Notes: generated by a model not told the origin, from the sequence alone. 64,000 bases of DNA from Candidatus Methanodesulfokora washburnensis (GCF_003947435.1 NZ_RCOS01000062.1:62001-126000); one strand, 5' to 3'. Positions 26,623-35,074 are shown, counted from the first letter of the stretch. Translations and numbers: made by a program.

Positions 26623-27888
26623 ATGCCTGAGAAGGAGCATATTAACCTGATCTTCGTCGGACATGTGGACCATGGAAAATCCACCCTAGTCGGAAGAATA
26701 CTCCTTGACCTCGGTTTGGTCAAGGAGCTTCCTCCAGCAGAGGTAGCTGGAGAGGCACAGCTGGCATGGCTTGCAGATAGGTTGAAGGAGGAGAGGGAGA
26801 GAGGAGTCACAATAGATCTGGCTCACATGAAGATAGAGACTCCTCATAAGATGATAACAGTGATAGATGCTCCTGGACACAGGGACTTCGTGAAGAACAT
26901 GATAACAGGCGCAAGCCAAGCTGATGCAGCTGTTTTAGTTGTAAGCGCTAAACATGGAGAGGGAGTTCAGGCACAGACGATAGAACATGCATTCCTCCTA
27001 AAGACACTGGGTGTAAATCAGCTTGTAGTTGCTATAAACAAGATGGACGACCAGACCGTTAACTACAGCAAGGAGAAATATGAAGAGGTAAAGGCAAAAG
27101 TTGCTGATCTGCTGAAGAAAGTTGGATATGACCCCTCAAAGATCCACTTCGTCCCGACAAGCGGGTGGAAAGGGGACAATGTGACAAAAAAGAGCGATAA
27201 GACCCCATGGTACGATGGACCGACTCTGTATGAAGTATTTGACACTTTCACCTCGCCTCCAAAGCCTCTAGACAAGCCTCTAAGGCTTCCAGTTCAGGAT
27301 GTCTTCAGCATAAAGGGAGTCGGAACTGTGATAGTCGGCAGAGTTGAGACAGGAGTTCTCAAGCCTGGAGACAGCATAATAATAGAGCCTCTTGGCAAAA
27401 CAGCTGAGGTGAAGAGCATAGAGATGCATCATGAGCCGTTGCAGAAGGCTGAACCAGGTGATAACATAGGGATAAACGTGAAAGGAGTTGAGAGAAATGA
27501 GGTAAGGAGAGGGGATGTGATAGGGCATGTGAACAATCCTCCGACTGTTGTGAAGGAGTTCACAGCTCAAATAGTGGTTCTGCAGCACCCAACAGCGATA
27601 GCTCCGGGCTATACCCCTGTCATTCATGCTCACACAGGGCACATGGCGTGCAAGTTAGTGGCTATAGAGAAGAAGATAGACCCAAGGACAGGACAGGTCT
27701 TAGAGGAGAATCCCGCATTTATAAAGAGAGGAGATGCTGCTGTGGTCAGATTTCAGCCTCTCAAGCCTTTTGTCATAGAGAGATTCAAGGACTTTCCACC
27801 TCTAGGCAGATTTGCTGTCAGGGACATGGGAATAACGGTAGCTGCTGGGATAGTATTGGATGTAGTGCCAATGGAGAAGAAGAAATAA
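26623..27888 (+). CDS. tuf: Translation elongation factor EF-1alpha (aEF1A)
   Basis: GTPase that brings aminoacyl-tRNA to the ribosome. G1 [10 protein letters not shown]3 DAPGH, G4 NKMD, switch I region [15 protein letters not shown]; domains 2 and 3 follow. At 421 residues it is slightly short. The region after G1 is compressed, and after G3 the sequence reads [14 protein letters not shown], lacking the longer insert (GEFEAG...) typical of many crenarchaeal and eukaryal EF-1alpha proteins. S10 follows 29 bp later, as in many archaea. Confidence 0.97.
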   Translation: MPEKEHINLIFVGHVDHGKSTLVGRILLDLGLVKELPPAEVAGEAQLAWLADRLKEERERGVTIDLAHMKIETPHKMITVIDAPGHRDFVKNMITGASQADAAVLVVSAKHGEGVQAQTIEHAFLLKTLGVNQLVVAINKMDDQTVNYSKEKYEEVKAKVADLLKKVGYDPSKIHFVPTSGWKGDNVTKKSDKTPWYDGPTLYEVFDTFTSPPKPLDKPLRLPVQDVFSIKGVGTVIVGRVETGVLKPGDSIIIEPLGKTAEVKSIEMHHEPLQKAEPGDNIGINVKGVERNEVRRGDVIGHVNNPPTVVKEFTAQIVVLQHPTAIAPGYTPVIHAHTGHMACKLVAIEKKIDPRTGQVLEENPAFIKRGDAAVVRFQPLKPFVIERFKDFPPLGRFAVRDMGITVAAGIVLDVVPMEKKK

Positions 27889-27917
27889 ACTCTCTCCTTT
27901 TTTGATCAGGTGATTCA

Positions 27918-28232
27918 ATGGATACCCTGAGGGTTGAGCTCATCAGCACAAACCCAAGGAGCTTAGAAGAGGTATCTAGACAGTTAAAAGACATAGCCGA
28001 GAAAATGGGGATAAGAATTAAGGGCCCGATTCCTCTGCCCACAAAGAGGTTGAGAGTGACTACATTGAAGAACCCCTCAGGTGAGGGAACAAGCACATAC
28101 CATAAGTTTGAGATGAGAATCCATAAAAGGATAATAGACATACCAAATCCAGACAACAGATTTGTCAGAAGGATGATGGAAATCTCCCTGCCGGAGGATG
28201 TGAAAATAAGCATAGTGATGCTGTCTAAGTGA
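27918..28232 (+). CDS. rps10: 30S ribosomal protein S10 (uS10)
   Basis: 104-residue uS10 with RIKGPIPLPTKRLRVTT and the KFEMRIHKRIIDI segment. CAGGTGATTCA precedes the ATG. Cotranscribed with EF-1alpha. The stretch from 28233 to 28387 is AT-rich and empty; the element begins shortly after. Confidence 0.96.
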   Translation: MDTLRVELISTNPRSLEEVSRQLKDIAEKMGIRIKGPIPLPTKRLRVTTLKNPSGEGTSTYHKFEMRIHKRIIDIPNPDNRFVRRMMEISLPEDVKISIVMLSK

Positions 28233-28387
28233 TTGTTATTTCTCCTGCATGAAGAAGCCGAAGTTAACAGTTCTGGTGTATAAGTTTTATAGTACCTTTA
28301 TTTTGGGTTATATTAAAAAGGAATTTTTGATAAATTAATTAGAGGAAAGTTACTGGGATAATGATATCACTCCTCCATAAACTCAGA

Positions 28388-28410
28388 ACCCGGAGCCAAT
28401 GGCTCCGGGT
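28388..28410. terminator. Perfect 10-bp hairpin next to attL
   Basis: ACCCGGAGCC, loop AAT, GGCTCCGGGT. It touches the left att repeat on the chromosome side. Before integration it would have stood directly after the 3' end of the minus-strand tRNA-Ser, so it may have been the processing or termination hairpin of the S19-tRNA transcript. There is no T-run. It could equally serve the end of the S10 transcript. Confidence 0.4.
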
Positions 28411-28469
28411 ATACGCCGGGGGTGGGATTTGAACCCACGAGGCCCGATTGGGCCACCGGCTCTCAAGGC
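28411..28469. repeat. attL: 59-bp copy of the tRNA-Ser 3' half
   Basis: Identical to 53020-53078. On the minus strand it runs from the anticodon stem-loop (GCCTTGAGAGCCGG) through the variable arm and T arm to just past the acceptor end. It is a tRNA fragment, not a functional gene: the sequence left of it (ACCCGGAGCC...) and right of it (TTCCCCC) does not complete the cloverleaf. Confidence 0.92.
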
Positions 28470-29372
28470 TTCCCCCTTATGAAAAATGGAGAATCTAAAG
28501 GCTCTAAAATCCGTGAGGGACTTCACGACTTGAGAATTGAGAATGATGAGAATAAGAGAATATTAGATGATTTCAGAGATTATTTGCTGATAGACAGGCA
28601 GCTGGAAGAAGGAACTGTTGAGAGGCACATTTTGGAGATAAAGAGACTATTTAAGAACTCAGATTTCAACCCTCTTCAAGCTGAAAGGTCTGATATAAGG
28701 AGATATTTGATGAGATTCAAGGATCTATCCCCCTACAGCTATGCAAACATCTTAAAGGCACTGAGGATCTTTTACAGGGATTACTTGGGAAAGCCAGAGG
28801 TCATTCAGGGGTTCAAATTCCCAAGCAGACCCTACAAATTGGTCAAGATTCCCCCGAAGAAAGATCTCAAGGAATTTTACAGCTGGCTGAAGGAGCCCTT
28901 AGCCAAAGCGATGTTTTTGATCTACGCCACAACTGGACTTAGGAGAAAGGAGGTTCTTTCACTCAAAATTGGGGATATAGATTTTGAGAGGAGGATGATA
29001 ATTCCAAGAGGGGGATCGAGGACGAAGAAGACATGGATTACCTTCTACAACTATGAGGCAGAAGAGGCCTTGAAAGAGTGCTTGGGATCTTTTTCCAATT
29101 TAAAAGGAGAGGAAAAGCTCTTTCCATTCGGCGAGCACTATTTCAGGAATAGATGCAAGCAGTTTGAGAGAGAAAGGGGAGTAAAAATAACCCCTCAGGT
29201 GCTGAGGGAGTGGTTTGCCTGCGAAATGGGAAGGCTGGGAGTTCCTGATAGGTATGTCGATGCTTTCTGCGGAAGGGTTCCAAGGAGCGTTTTGGCAAGG
29301 CACTATACAGACTTCAGCCCAGAAAAGCTAAAGGAAATATACGATAAAGCCAATCTCAAAGTTTTGAGCTAA
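28422..29372 (+). CDS. SSV-type tyrosine integrase, C-terminal part Int(C)
   Basis: Tyrosine recombinase with an N-terminal SAM-like core-binding region and the catalytic domain. Catalytic motifs: ATTGLRRKEVLSL (Arg), a beta-hairpin Lys in SRTKKTW, VLREWFACEMGRLG (Arg), and LARHYTDFS with the nucleophilic Tyr. Box residues Gln/Trp replace the usual His, as is common in archaeal integrases. The frame is open from the att repeat (GTG 28422, reading VGFEPTRPD); the first ATG after the repeat is 28479. Codon-by-codon, the frame continues from Int(N) at the right end, so this is the 3' portion of an integrase gene split by integration. Confidence 0.88.
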   Translation: MGFEPTRPDWATGSQGFPLMKNGESKGSKIREGLHDLRIENDENKRILDDFRDYLLIDRQLEEGTVERHILEIKRLFKNSDFNPLQAERSDIRRYLMRFKDLSPYSYANILKALRIFYRDYLGKPEVIQGFKFPSRPYKLVKIPPKKDLKEFYSWLKEPLAKAMFLIYATTGLRRKEVLSLKIGDIDFERRMIIPRGGSRTKKTWITFYNYEAEEALKECLGSFSNLKGEEKLFPFGEHYFRNRCKQFERERGVKITPQVLREWFACEMGRLGVPDRYVDAFCGRVPRSVLARHYTDFSPEKLKEIYDKANLKVLS

Positions 29373-29451
29373 AAGCTTAAATATTCTTTTAACTGTGAAC
29401 TTAAGATGACTTATGTGGTGGATGAAGATTTAGAAACCCTAAGGTGAGAAT

Positions 29452-29815
29452 ATGCCGACATTTAAAAAACATGAAATGCACTGTAGAATAATCGGTTTAC
29501 CCAAAGAAATTTGCAAAGCAGTAAACCGATCTACCATCCCAATGAATTCCAGGATGTAGACATCGGGAACTCCGACATCAGCTGAGCGACTGCGACTCAA
29601 TTGCTCAAAGCTTTAAGTATAAAGCATTAGCTGAGGGTAAAAGTGAATCAGAAGCTTCAAGAATTTCTGATCAAGCAAGGTCAGCTTGCATGCTACACAT
29701 TCGGGATGATTGTGAGGAAGGTAGCGAGGTCTGCAAAAAGAGTTTGCCATGCGAAGAAGTAAAAGAAGAATTATACAGGCTTATTTTAAGGGCGAAGCTG
29801 GGTTATAAGGGCTAA
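29452..29815 (+). pseudogene. Decayed small gene of unknown family
   Basis: From ATG 29452 a frame reads MPTFKKHEMHCRIIGLPKEI and stops at 29557. A second frame then reads codingly (YKALAEGKSESEASRISDQA ... EEVKEELYRLILRAKLGYKG) to TAA 29813 but has no start codon. The two halves look like one roughly 120-residue protein broken by frameshifts. I cannot name the family. A short regular protein fits the charge pattern of the second half. Confidence 0.45.
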
Positions 29816-29869
29816 GGATTCAAAGATGATATTTATCCTTTTAAGGGATAGAAATCCTACAAAAACCTA

Positions 29870-29881
29870 CCTTTACCCCAT
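29870..29881. repeat. 12-bp direct repeat, left copy (serine recombinase unit)
   Basis: CCTTTACCCCAT occurs here and at 31820-31831, bracketing the serine recombinase and its partner gene (1.95 kb). Sequence beyond the repeat is also similar (GAAAACCCTAAAT against AAAATCCCAATT). It may be a recombination site or a target duplication. Confidence 0.4.
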
Positions 29882-29894
29882 GAAAACCCTAAAT

Positions 29895-31553
29895 TTAGCT
29901 GTGGGCTTGCAACAACTGCTTAACTTGTTTTATAATCAATTCGGGACATTCGATTTCATCTATCCATTTTAGAGTTCTAAAATCGTCCCAAGCTCTCCGC
30001 CAAACAGGACAAACAGGGGATTTTACCCCTGTTTTTGAGTTCATTTTTAGTGGTTCGAATTTTTCAGATGAAATTTGAGGAGAGATTTCAATTTTCGAAC
30101 TGTTTGTCTCTTTAACAGCTTTTGATATGAGCTCAAATGGCTTTGTGTAGGTAAAAGCGAGTTTATTCCCATTTAAGAAAAGCTCCTTGAAAACAAGCCT
30201 TATTAATTGTCTTTTCTCTTCAAGATTGGCTTTTAGATAGATTTCTTTTGCTCTTTGGGATAATTCGTAGAGGTTTAATCCGAGCTCATAGTACTTCAAG
30301 TTGGCCCTCTCATGCCTTTTGATTGCAGATTCAATTTCCTCTTTCTCCTTTGAATACTGCTTAAGCTTCCTCTCGTAGAATTCTTCAGATATCTTTCCAT
30401 CCAGCTTATCATCGTAGAGCCTGTCTAACCTATTCAAAATCATCTCATACCTTCTTTTAAGCTCGTTTAAACATGCTTCACGGTAGGCGATTTCGTCTCT
30501 GTGGCTGTCCTTTAGGGCTTTGTGAACCCACTCCATTAACCGTTTATTCTTTATCTCAAGGTTTCCGAAGGCCTCTAAAACCTGCTTTTCTACTTCATTC
30601 TCTTTAACCCAAGTCTTCTGAGCACATCTTCTGTATTGGCTACAATGGCCGTAAACAATTCCCTTGTGTTTTTCCCAAGTGATGAGCCTCTTGCATTCAC
30701 CGCACCTAATTAATCCCTTGAAAAGCCAGAGGTGCTTTCTGTATTTTGGGGTAGTCTTCCCATTTAACACTCTCTGGGCTCTATCGAATAATTCTTTTGA
30801 AATTATGGGTTGATGCTTTCCGTCATAAAGCTTTCCATTCCATCTAATCTTCCCGTAGTAGAATGGATGTGATAGGAGAGAAGCCATCCTAGACTTACAG
30901 AGCTTATTACCTTTTTTCGTCCTCAAACCTTCTTTCCACATCACTTCAACAAGTTTTTCCAGAGAATAATTTCCAGTAGCATAAAGCTCAAACATCTTCC
31001 TAATTAAGGGAGCTTTCTCCTCATCGATCACCGGAATTTTGTGTCCTTCGCTCCCAACAAGCTTATAACCCAATGGCGGAACTCCGGGAAGCCAACCTTG
31101 ACTTATTTTCTCCATCTGTCCCTTCTTTATCTCCTCAGAGAGGTTTTCAATGTAGTTTTTAGCTAAAATAACCCTTATTCCCCAATTTAACTTCTCTTGA
31201 GACCTAGAGTTTTTGTGGAGGACCAATGAATCTTTGACTAAGTGGACCTGCCTTTCAGGATCTTTCTCAAGCCATTCATCAATTAAAACAGCATCCTTTA
31301 AATTTCTAGTTAACCTATCAACCTTTTCGCAGAGAATGATCTTAATGTCGTTTCTCTTTACAAAAGAGAGCATCTCCTTGAAAATTTCTCTTTGTCGTTT
31401 CCCGCTTGCAGATTCAGAGACTGAGAAAATCCTTGCAACTTCAAAACCCTTCCTTTCAGCATACTCTCTGAGGAGTTTCTCTTGAGCAGGTAAGGAATAA
31501 CCAGTTTCCTCCTGCTCCCTTGAACTAACTCTCGCATAGATTACTGCCTTCAT
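29895..31553 (-). CDS. Large serine recombinase
   Basis: A 552-residue recombinase. The resolvase catalytic domain has the nucleophilic serine in YARVSSREQEE near residue 10, with KVDRLTRN near 100. A recombinase domain follows (residues 170-270), then a zinc beta-ribbon (CGECKRLITWEKHKGIVYGHC), then a coiled coil (about 360-450). It breaks and rejoins DNA through a serine linkage and can integrate, excise or resolve DNA. From memory the sequence style is like recombinases of Patescibacteria, not typical archaeal enzymes. A database search would be needed to confirm. It is the second recombinase of the element. Confidence 0.88.
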   Translation of the reverse strand: MKAVIYARVSSREQEETGYSLPAQEKLLREYAERKGFEVARIFSVSESASGKRQREIFKEMLSFVKRNDIKIILCEKVDRLTRNLKDAVLIDEWLEKDPERQVHLVKDSLVLHKNSRSQEKLNWGIRVILAKNYIENLSEEIKKGQMEKISQGWLPGVPPLGYKLVGSEGHKIPVIDEEKAPLIRKMFELYATGNYSLEKLVEVMWKEGLRTKKGNKLCKSRMASLLSHPFYYGKIRWNGKLYDGKHQPIISKELFDRAQRVLNGKTTPKYRKHLWLFKGLIRCGECKRLITWEKHKGIVYGHCSQYRRCAQKTWVKENEVEKQVLEAFGNLEIKNKRLMEWVHKALKDSHRDEIAYREACLNELKRRYEMILNRLDRLYDDKLDGKISEEFYERKLKQYSKEKEEIESAIKRHERANLKYYELGLNLYELSQRAKEIYLKANLEEKRQLIRLVFKELFLNGNKLAFTYTKPFELISKAVKETNSSKIEISPQISSEKFEPLKMNSKTGVKSPVCPVWRRAWDDFRTLKWIDEIECPELIIKQVKQLLQAHS

Positions 31554-31571
31554 GTTAAGGAATAAATTATT

Positions 31572-31781
31572 CTACAACCCTTTTGCTAATGAGTCAAATT
31601 TTATTTCCTCTTCAACTTTCCGAAGGTCTTTTAGATTCTCTCTCGCATAAATCTTGGCCAGCAATTCAAAATAAGAGAGAAGATTTTCTCCAAACTCAAA
31701 CAATTCCTTGTCGCTGAGCTCTTTTCCAAGATCTTCCCTAACTATTTCCCTTAATTCTTCTAGGAGTTCTTGGCTCAACAT
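31572..31781 (-). CDS. Small helical partner protein of the serine recombinase
   Basis: A 69-residue acidic helical protein 18 bp upstream of the recombinase gene on the same strand. AAGGAC precedes the ATG. Short proteins of this kind often precede serine recombinase genes in bacteria; the role is unknown, possibly directing recombination. I infer an operon from spacing only. Confidence 0.6.
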   Translation of the reverse strand: MLSQELLEELREIVREDLGKELSDKELFEFGENLLSYFELLAKIYARENLKDLRKVEEEIKFDSLAKGL

Positions 31782-31819
31782 GTCCTTAATTTTCTTTGCG
31801 CGAAAATGCCTTTAAACCG

Positions 31820-31831
31820 CCTTTACCCCAT
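31820..31831. repeat. 12-bp direct repeat, right copy (serine recombinase unit)
   Basis: Second CCTTTACCCCAT, paired with 29870-29881. It lies 39 bp upstream of the small partner gene start. Confidence 0.4.
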
Positions 31832-31848
31832 AAAATCCCAATTAAAAT

Positions 31849-32130
31849 TCAGGGTCTGAGCCTAACAAAAGGCTCCATTATCTTGAGGATTTCCTCTTTA
31901 GTCTTTAAAATGATTTCGGCTACTTCCTTTAAGCTCTTATTCTTCCCATCAGCTAGCCTCTTTCTACACAAATACTCAAAGATCTCCTGAAAACACATAT
32001 CCAGAGTAGGGAAATACCAACTTTCTTGCTTATCAAGCCTCTGATCTGGCCTTGATCTAATCTTAACTACAAACTGGTTCTCATCAGCATAAATTGAAAT
32101 CCTCTCATTTATCTTTGTTACTAGCTTCAT
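31849..32130 (-). CDS. Small protein of unknown function under a repressor-type promoter
   Basis: About 93 residues from ATG 32130 (KLVTKINERISIYADENQFV ... EIFEYLCRKRLADG). No family recognised and no membrane helix. The track start at 32187 is a TTG that coincides with the -35 hexamer of a bacterial-type promoter, so the ATG just after the second operator-like palindrome is the better start. It has the same promoter/operator unit as two other places in the element. Confidence 0.6.
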   Translation of the reverse strand: MKLVTKINERISIYADENQFVVKIRSRPDQRLDKQESWYFPTLDMCFQEIFEYLCRKRLADGKNKSLKEVAEIILKTKEEILKIMEPFVRLRP

Positions 32131-32187
32131 AATCGTAAAACTATGATTTTCTTTATCCAGTCTATATCGGGCGAATACGATTGTCAA
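32130..32187 (-). promoter_or_regulatory. Sigma-70-like promoter with twin operators (copy 1)
   Basis: Minus strand: TTGACA (32187-32182), a spacer containing AATCGTATTCGCCCGAT, then TATAGA with a 15-bp spacer, then a second palindrome ATCATAGTTTTACGAT just before ATG 32130. It aligns with the units at 38640-38690 and 40369-40418. The palindromes are probably repressor sites, perhaps for the XRE protein encoded at 33353-33703. Confidence 0.5.
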
Positions 32188-32253
32188 GAGGAAAATAAAA
32201 AGAGGCTTGTCTTTTCTTCTCTTAAGAATTAGAACTCAGCGATTGTTTTGTTT

Positions 32254-32874
32254 CTACAGCACAGTTTCTCTCCATCTGGCTAAAAGTTCCTTCCACTTAG
32301 AAGGCTCAAAGTTCTTTGCCAGTGAAGGAAGTATTTTTCTTCCTACGAAGTCCTTATCTGTGGCCGGATATTTATCTAATTCTTTAAAATACTTTCTCTC
32401 GTTTGTATAAGAAATTTCTGCAACAGCCATCAGTATATCTTTTGCAAATTCCTCATTCAGGTTTTCTTCTACTTTAACAGTGAGTACTTTTATTAAATAT
32501 GGATCTAGCCGATAGAACAAAAACCAATAATAACTATCATATATCACATAATACCATACATTCAACTTCTCTGCGTAATTTTTAACCTTCTTTGAATAAG
32601 CTGCTAGGCTTTTTCCTGGCTGATTAAAAACTCTTCGTTTAGTTTCAATTATGAGCTTTGGTTTTAAACTCCCATACTCTTTAGAGAAGATAACAAGGTC
32701 CGCTCTTTCTTCCTTTCTCTCCTTAATTTTTATTGGAACCTCGGGTATAACCTCTGAAAAAACTTCTTTATAGGAGTCTTTTGAATATTCCACTCCATAT
32801 TTGATTGCATTCTTAAAGACTCTGTATACTTCGCATTGTACATAACTCTCCTTTTTTAACTCTTCTAATCTCAT
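32254..32874 (-). CDS. PD-(D/E)XK nuclease-like protein, HsdR N-terminal type
   Basis: A 206-residue protein resembling the nuclease domain at the N-terminus of type I restriction HsdR subunits, without the helicase. The probable active site is RADLVIF with LIIETKRR (D...ExK). It is the last gene of an operon with ImmA/IrrE-like and XRE genes; overlap with the former is 4 bp. It could be a defence or toxin-like nuclease, or a DNA-processing enzyme of the element. Confidence 0.65.
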   Translation of the reverse strand: MRLEELKKESYVQCEVYRVFKNAIKYGVEYSKDSYKEVFSEVIPEVPIKIKERKEERADLVIFSKEYGSLKPKLIIETKRRVFNQPGKSLAAYSKKVKNYAEKLNVWYYVIYDSYYWFLFYRLDPYLIKVLTVKVEENLNEEFAKDILMAVAEISYTNERKYFKELDKYPATDKDFVGRKILPSLAKNFEPSKWKELLARWRETVL

Positions 32875-33356
32875 CCAGTTTTTTCTAAGGATTTGAATTT
32901 AAGCCTTTTCCTCATGAAGTTTTCTGAGACCTGAAACTCTTCAGCTAGTTCTGAAACAGGGTCTAGGGATTCTTGAACCCATTCTTCCTTCAATTTCTCA
33001 TTTAACTTATCCTCCGGAATTAAAAGGTAGGCTGCAAATACTTCAGCTTCCTTCTCCTGTCTTCTCTGCTTCCAGTAGTTGAACCTGTCATCTCTTTCAT
33101 CCAGAAAGTAGTTCACTCTTGTGTTTCTGTGGAATAGGTGATGAGCTAGGCCATGAGCAATTAAATGCCTCTTCTTATAAGGATGCAAATTCGGATCTAT
33201 CACGATAACACCTTCATCCTTTATGTAAACCTCCTTGATTATCTTCCCTAAGGGGATTTCTATAACTTCTGCTCCCAATTTTGAAGCCAAAAGCTCAAGG
33301 TCATCTATTCCATACTTTTCCCTTATCTCATTTGCTTTCTCAATTATGTGCCTCAT
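32871..33356 (-). CDS. ImmA/IrrE-family protein with altered HExxH motif
   Basis: A 161-residue protein like the zinc peptidases that cut XRE-type repressors on mobile elements. The metal motif reads HGLAHHLFH instead of HELxHHLLH, so both histidines remain but the catalytic Glu is Gly. The third ligand region is present (EKEAEVFAAYLLIP). It may bind the XRE protein without cleaving it, or use another base. It overlaps the XRE gene by 4 bp. Confidence 0.8.
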   Translation of the reverse strand: MRHIIEKANEIREKYGIDDLELLASKLGAEVIEIPLGKIIKEVYIKDEGVIVIDPNLHPYKKRHLIAHGLAHHLFHRNTRVNYFLDERDDRFNYWKQRRQEKEAEVFAAYLLIPEDKLNEKLKEEWVQESLDPVSELAEEFQVSENFMRKRLKFKSLEKTG

Positions 33357-33703
33357 GTTTTCTTTTTCCTCATTCTTCTCTCTTTAACCTTTAAGTAGGC
33401 ATTAATTATAGCCCTTTTATCTCTTTCTGGCAAGCTCGGAATATCCTTGAATAAGCTCAAAAGCTCAGGCTCCTTTATTCCTAAGGCCTCAAGTTTTGAC
33501 TCCAAAAGCATGTCCTCAAGCACTTTAAACGGAACATCCAAAGCCTTAGCGATCTTCTTCAACTTTTCCCTTGATGGGATGAAGTGCCCGCTCTCAACAT
33601 CAGAAATATAGCTGTTTGTCTTATAGCCAAGCCTCTCAGCCAACTGTTGCTGAGTTAATCCCTTCTGTATTCTCAGTTGTTTCAATTTTTGGCCAAAATT
33701 CAT
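33353..33703 (-). CDS. XRE-family repressor
   Basis: A 116-residue protein with a clean HTH_3 domain (LRIQKGLTQQQLAERLGYKT, SYISDVESGHFIPSREKL) and a helical C-terminus. ATG 33703 is the real start, 15 nt downstream of the -10 box; the track start 33727 lies inside the promoter. With the ImmA-like protein and the nuclease it forms a typical mobile-element control operon. It is the best candidate for the repressor acting on the repeated promoter units. Confidence 0.85.
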   Translation of the reverse strand: MNFGQKLKQLRIQKGLTQQQLAERLGYKTNSYISDVESGHFIPSREKLKKIAKALDVPFKVLEDMLLESKLEALGIKEPELLSLFKDIPSLPERDKRAIINAYLKVKERRMRKKKT

Positions 33704-33717
33704 ATCGCCTATAGATG

Positions 33718-33746
33718 ATATTAGCAAAAGCGAAAATTATTGTCAA
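33718..33746 (-). promoter_or_regulatory. Consensus sigma-70-like promoter of the XRE operon
   Basis: Minus strand: TTGACA (33746-33741), exactly 17 bp, TAATAT (33723-33718), then ATG 33703. This is an almost perfect bacterial promoter. No archaeal TATA/BRE pair is as well placed. An imperfect palindrome (ATATC...GATAT) spans from the -10 to the start codon and could be an autoregulatory site. Confidence 0.6.
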
Positions 33747-33884
33747 GCTAAGCAGTTAAAAAAGACTTTGACCTTTCTGCTAAAAGCATGTAACAAATTT
33801 ATTAATTTCTATCCTTTCTCATTTACTTGCAAGTTCCAATATAGGCCAAGGTTATTTTTAAAAATTTAGACTTTAACCTGTCTT

Positions 33885-34010
33885 TGAGGTTACAGGGGAT
33901 TAGGTATAGATAAGCGGATTTACGATAAAGGCGCGCGCCGCCCTTCAAGTAACAACTATGGCATCTACGGTAGCGGTATATTTTGGGCTATTAGACTATA
34001 CGGTCTATAG
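33885..34010 (+). pseudogene. Short coding-like remnant in a 400-bp gap
   Basis: Between the XRE promoter and the SH3 protein gene (33747-34150) no intact gene is found. One plus-strand frame reads GYRGLGIDKRIYDKG and NNYGIYGSGIFWAIRLYGL before TAG, 41 codons without a plausible start. The Gly/Tyr-rich end resembles the tails of some bacterial secreted proteins. A remnant of a surface-protein gene is possible. Confidence 0.25.
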
Positions 34011-34150
34011 CTATGTACCAAAAGTTTAAAAATGGATTTATTCAAGCTAAAATAAAAATTATTCCATTAATAATTGAGGAGCCTCAACTTTGTATTCATC
34101 ATGACCTCTATTTAAAATCTATTCTCTAAAAATTATATAGGAAATCTATT

Positions 34151-35074
34151 TTATTTTCCTGATCCTGTAGTAAAGGTAGTCCAATTAGAGCGAGAGCTTG
34201 TTCCACTAGTATCCATATAGAGCACACACCATTCGTATTCGGTATTTGGCTGGAGTATCCCGGAAGGGACTTTAGTGCTTGTCAGATCATAGGTGCGCCA
34301 TCCGCTGTTCCAAACCAATTTTTTGTCTTTTTCTACAAGTATTACCCACATAGTTTTCAAGTGAGAATCTCCATCCGGATCGCTGAAGGGTGATGCACGT
34401 AGGGTTGGGGTTAAAGAAACACCCGTTGTCCCATTCGGTGGTTCCAGATTAGAAGGTTTATTGGGGAACCTATTGTCTATTTTCTCCTTAATGAGAACCC
34501 CACCATTTGTTTCAGCGACCCAGCCGGCAGATTGCGGAAATATCACAAACCACCAAGTTAATCCCCCTGCGTATTCGGGTCCTCCAGTAACTGTGCCTAT
34601 CTCACCCGCATGCACTGTGCCTTTTACTTCCCCATTAGGCTGTTTAAAAACATCCACAGTCTGAGCCACAACCTCTATGATATCTCCTCGATTGATCTTG
34701 CCATCAATGCTCTTACGTGGTTTCTTGAAGATGCAACCATTCTCCAATATGATCTCATTTTTTCCTATCTTCCCCCTATAAACAGCTTTGGTGCCAAAGG
34801 TTTCTATGATGAGTGTTATCTTATCTCCTTCGATCTCGTACTTTCCAGCAACAGTGTACTCTCCAGTGTAAGTGTACTTACCTGATGTATAATAGAGCTC
34901 TCCATTTGGTCTGAATTCAAGGGTGTTCCCTATTTCACACTGTTCGTCCTTAACAACGCAGAGATATTCCCCGATAAGTCCCCCTCTTGAAATTGGCGGT
35001 AAGAGAATGTAATAAACCAGACCACCTATGATAACTACCAGAATCACAGCCAGCAGCCACTTCATATACGACAT
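34151..35074 (-). CDS. Membrane-anchored SH3-like/Fn3-like surface protein
   Basis: About 307 residues. One N-terminal helix (WLLAVILVVIIGGLVYYIL), then a beta-rich segment, then an SH3-like domain (near residues 130-190: VDVFKQPNGEVKGTVHAGE ... AGWVAE), then a Fn3/Ig-like domain (NKPSNLEPPNGTTGVSLTP). Bacterial SH3 domains of this sort bind cell walls. Start chosen at ATG 35074 after GGTGGATCC; the ORF is open to 35116. It belongs to a block of surface genes with the GH25 protein. Confidence 0.65.
   Translation of the reverse strand: MSYMKWLLAVILVVIIGGLVYYILLPPISRGGLIGEYLCVVKDEQCEIGNTLEFRPNGELYYTSGKYTYTGEYTVAGKYEIEGDKITLIIETFGTKAVYRGKIGKNEIILENGCIFKKPRKSIDGKINRGDIIEVVAQTVDVFKQPNGEVKGTVHAGEIGTVTGGPEYAGGLTWWFVIFPQSAGWVAETNGGVLIKEKIDNRFPNKPSNLEPPNGTTGVSLTPTLRASPFSDPDGDSHLKTMWVILVEKDKKLVWNSGWRTYDLTSTKVPSGILQPNTEYEWCVLYMDTSGTSSRSNWTTFTTGSGK

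Noticed and set aside
27280-27642. Minus-strand 120-aa ORF within EF-1alpha
   Set aside because: Shadow of a highly conserved gene; no start signal or homology.
29870-31831. Serine recombinase block as a complete insertion sequence
   Set aside because: No terminal inverted repeats are visible; the 12-bp direct repeats are short and unproven, so I list them only as repeats.
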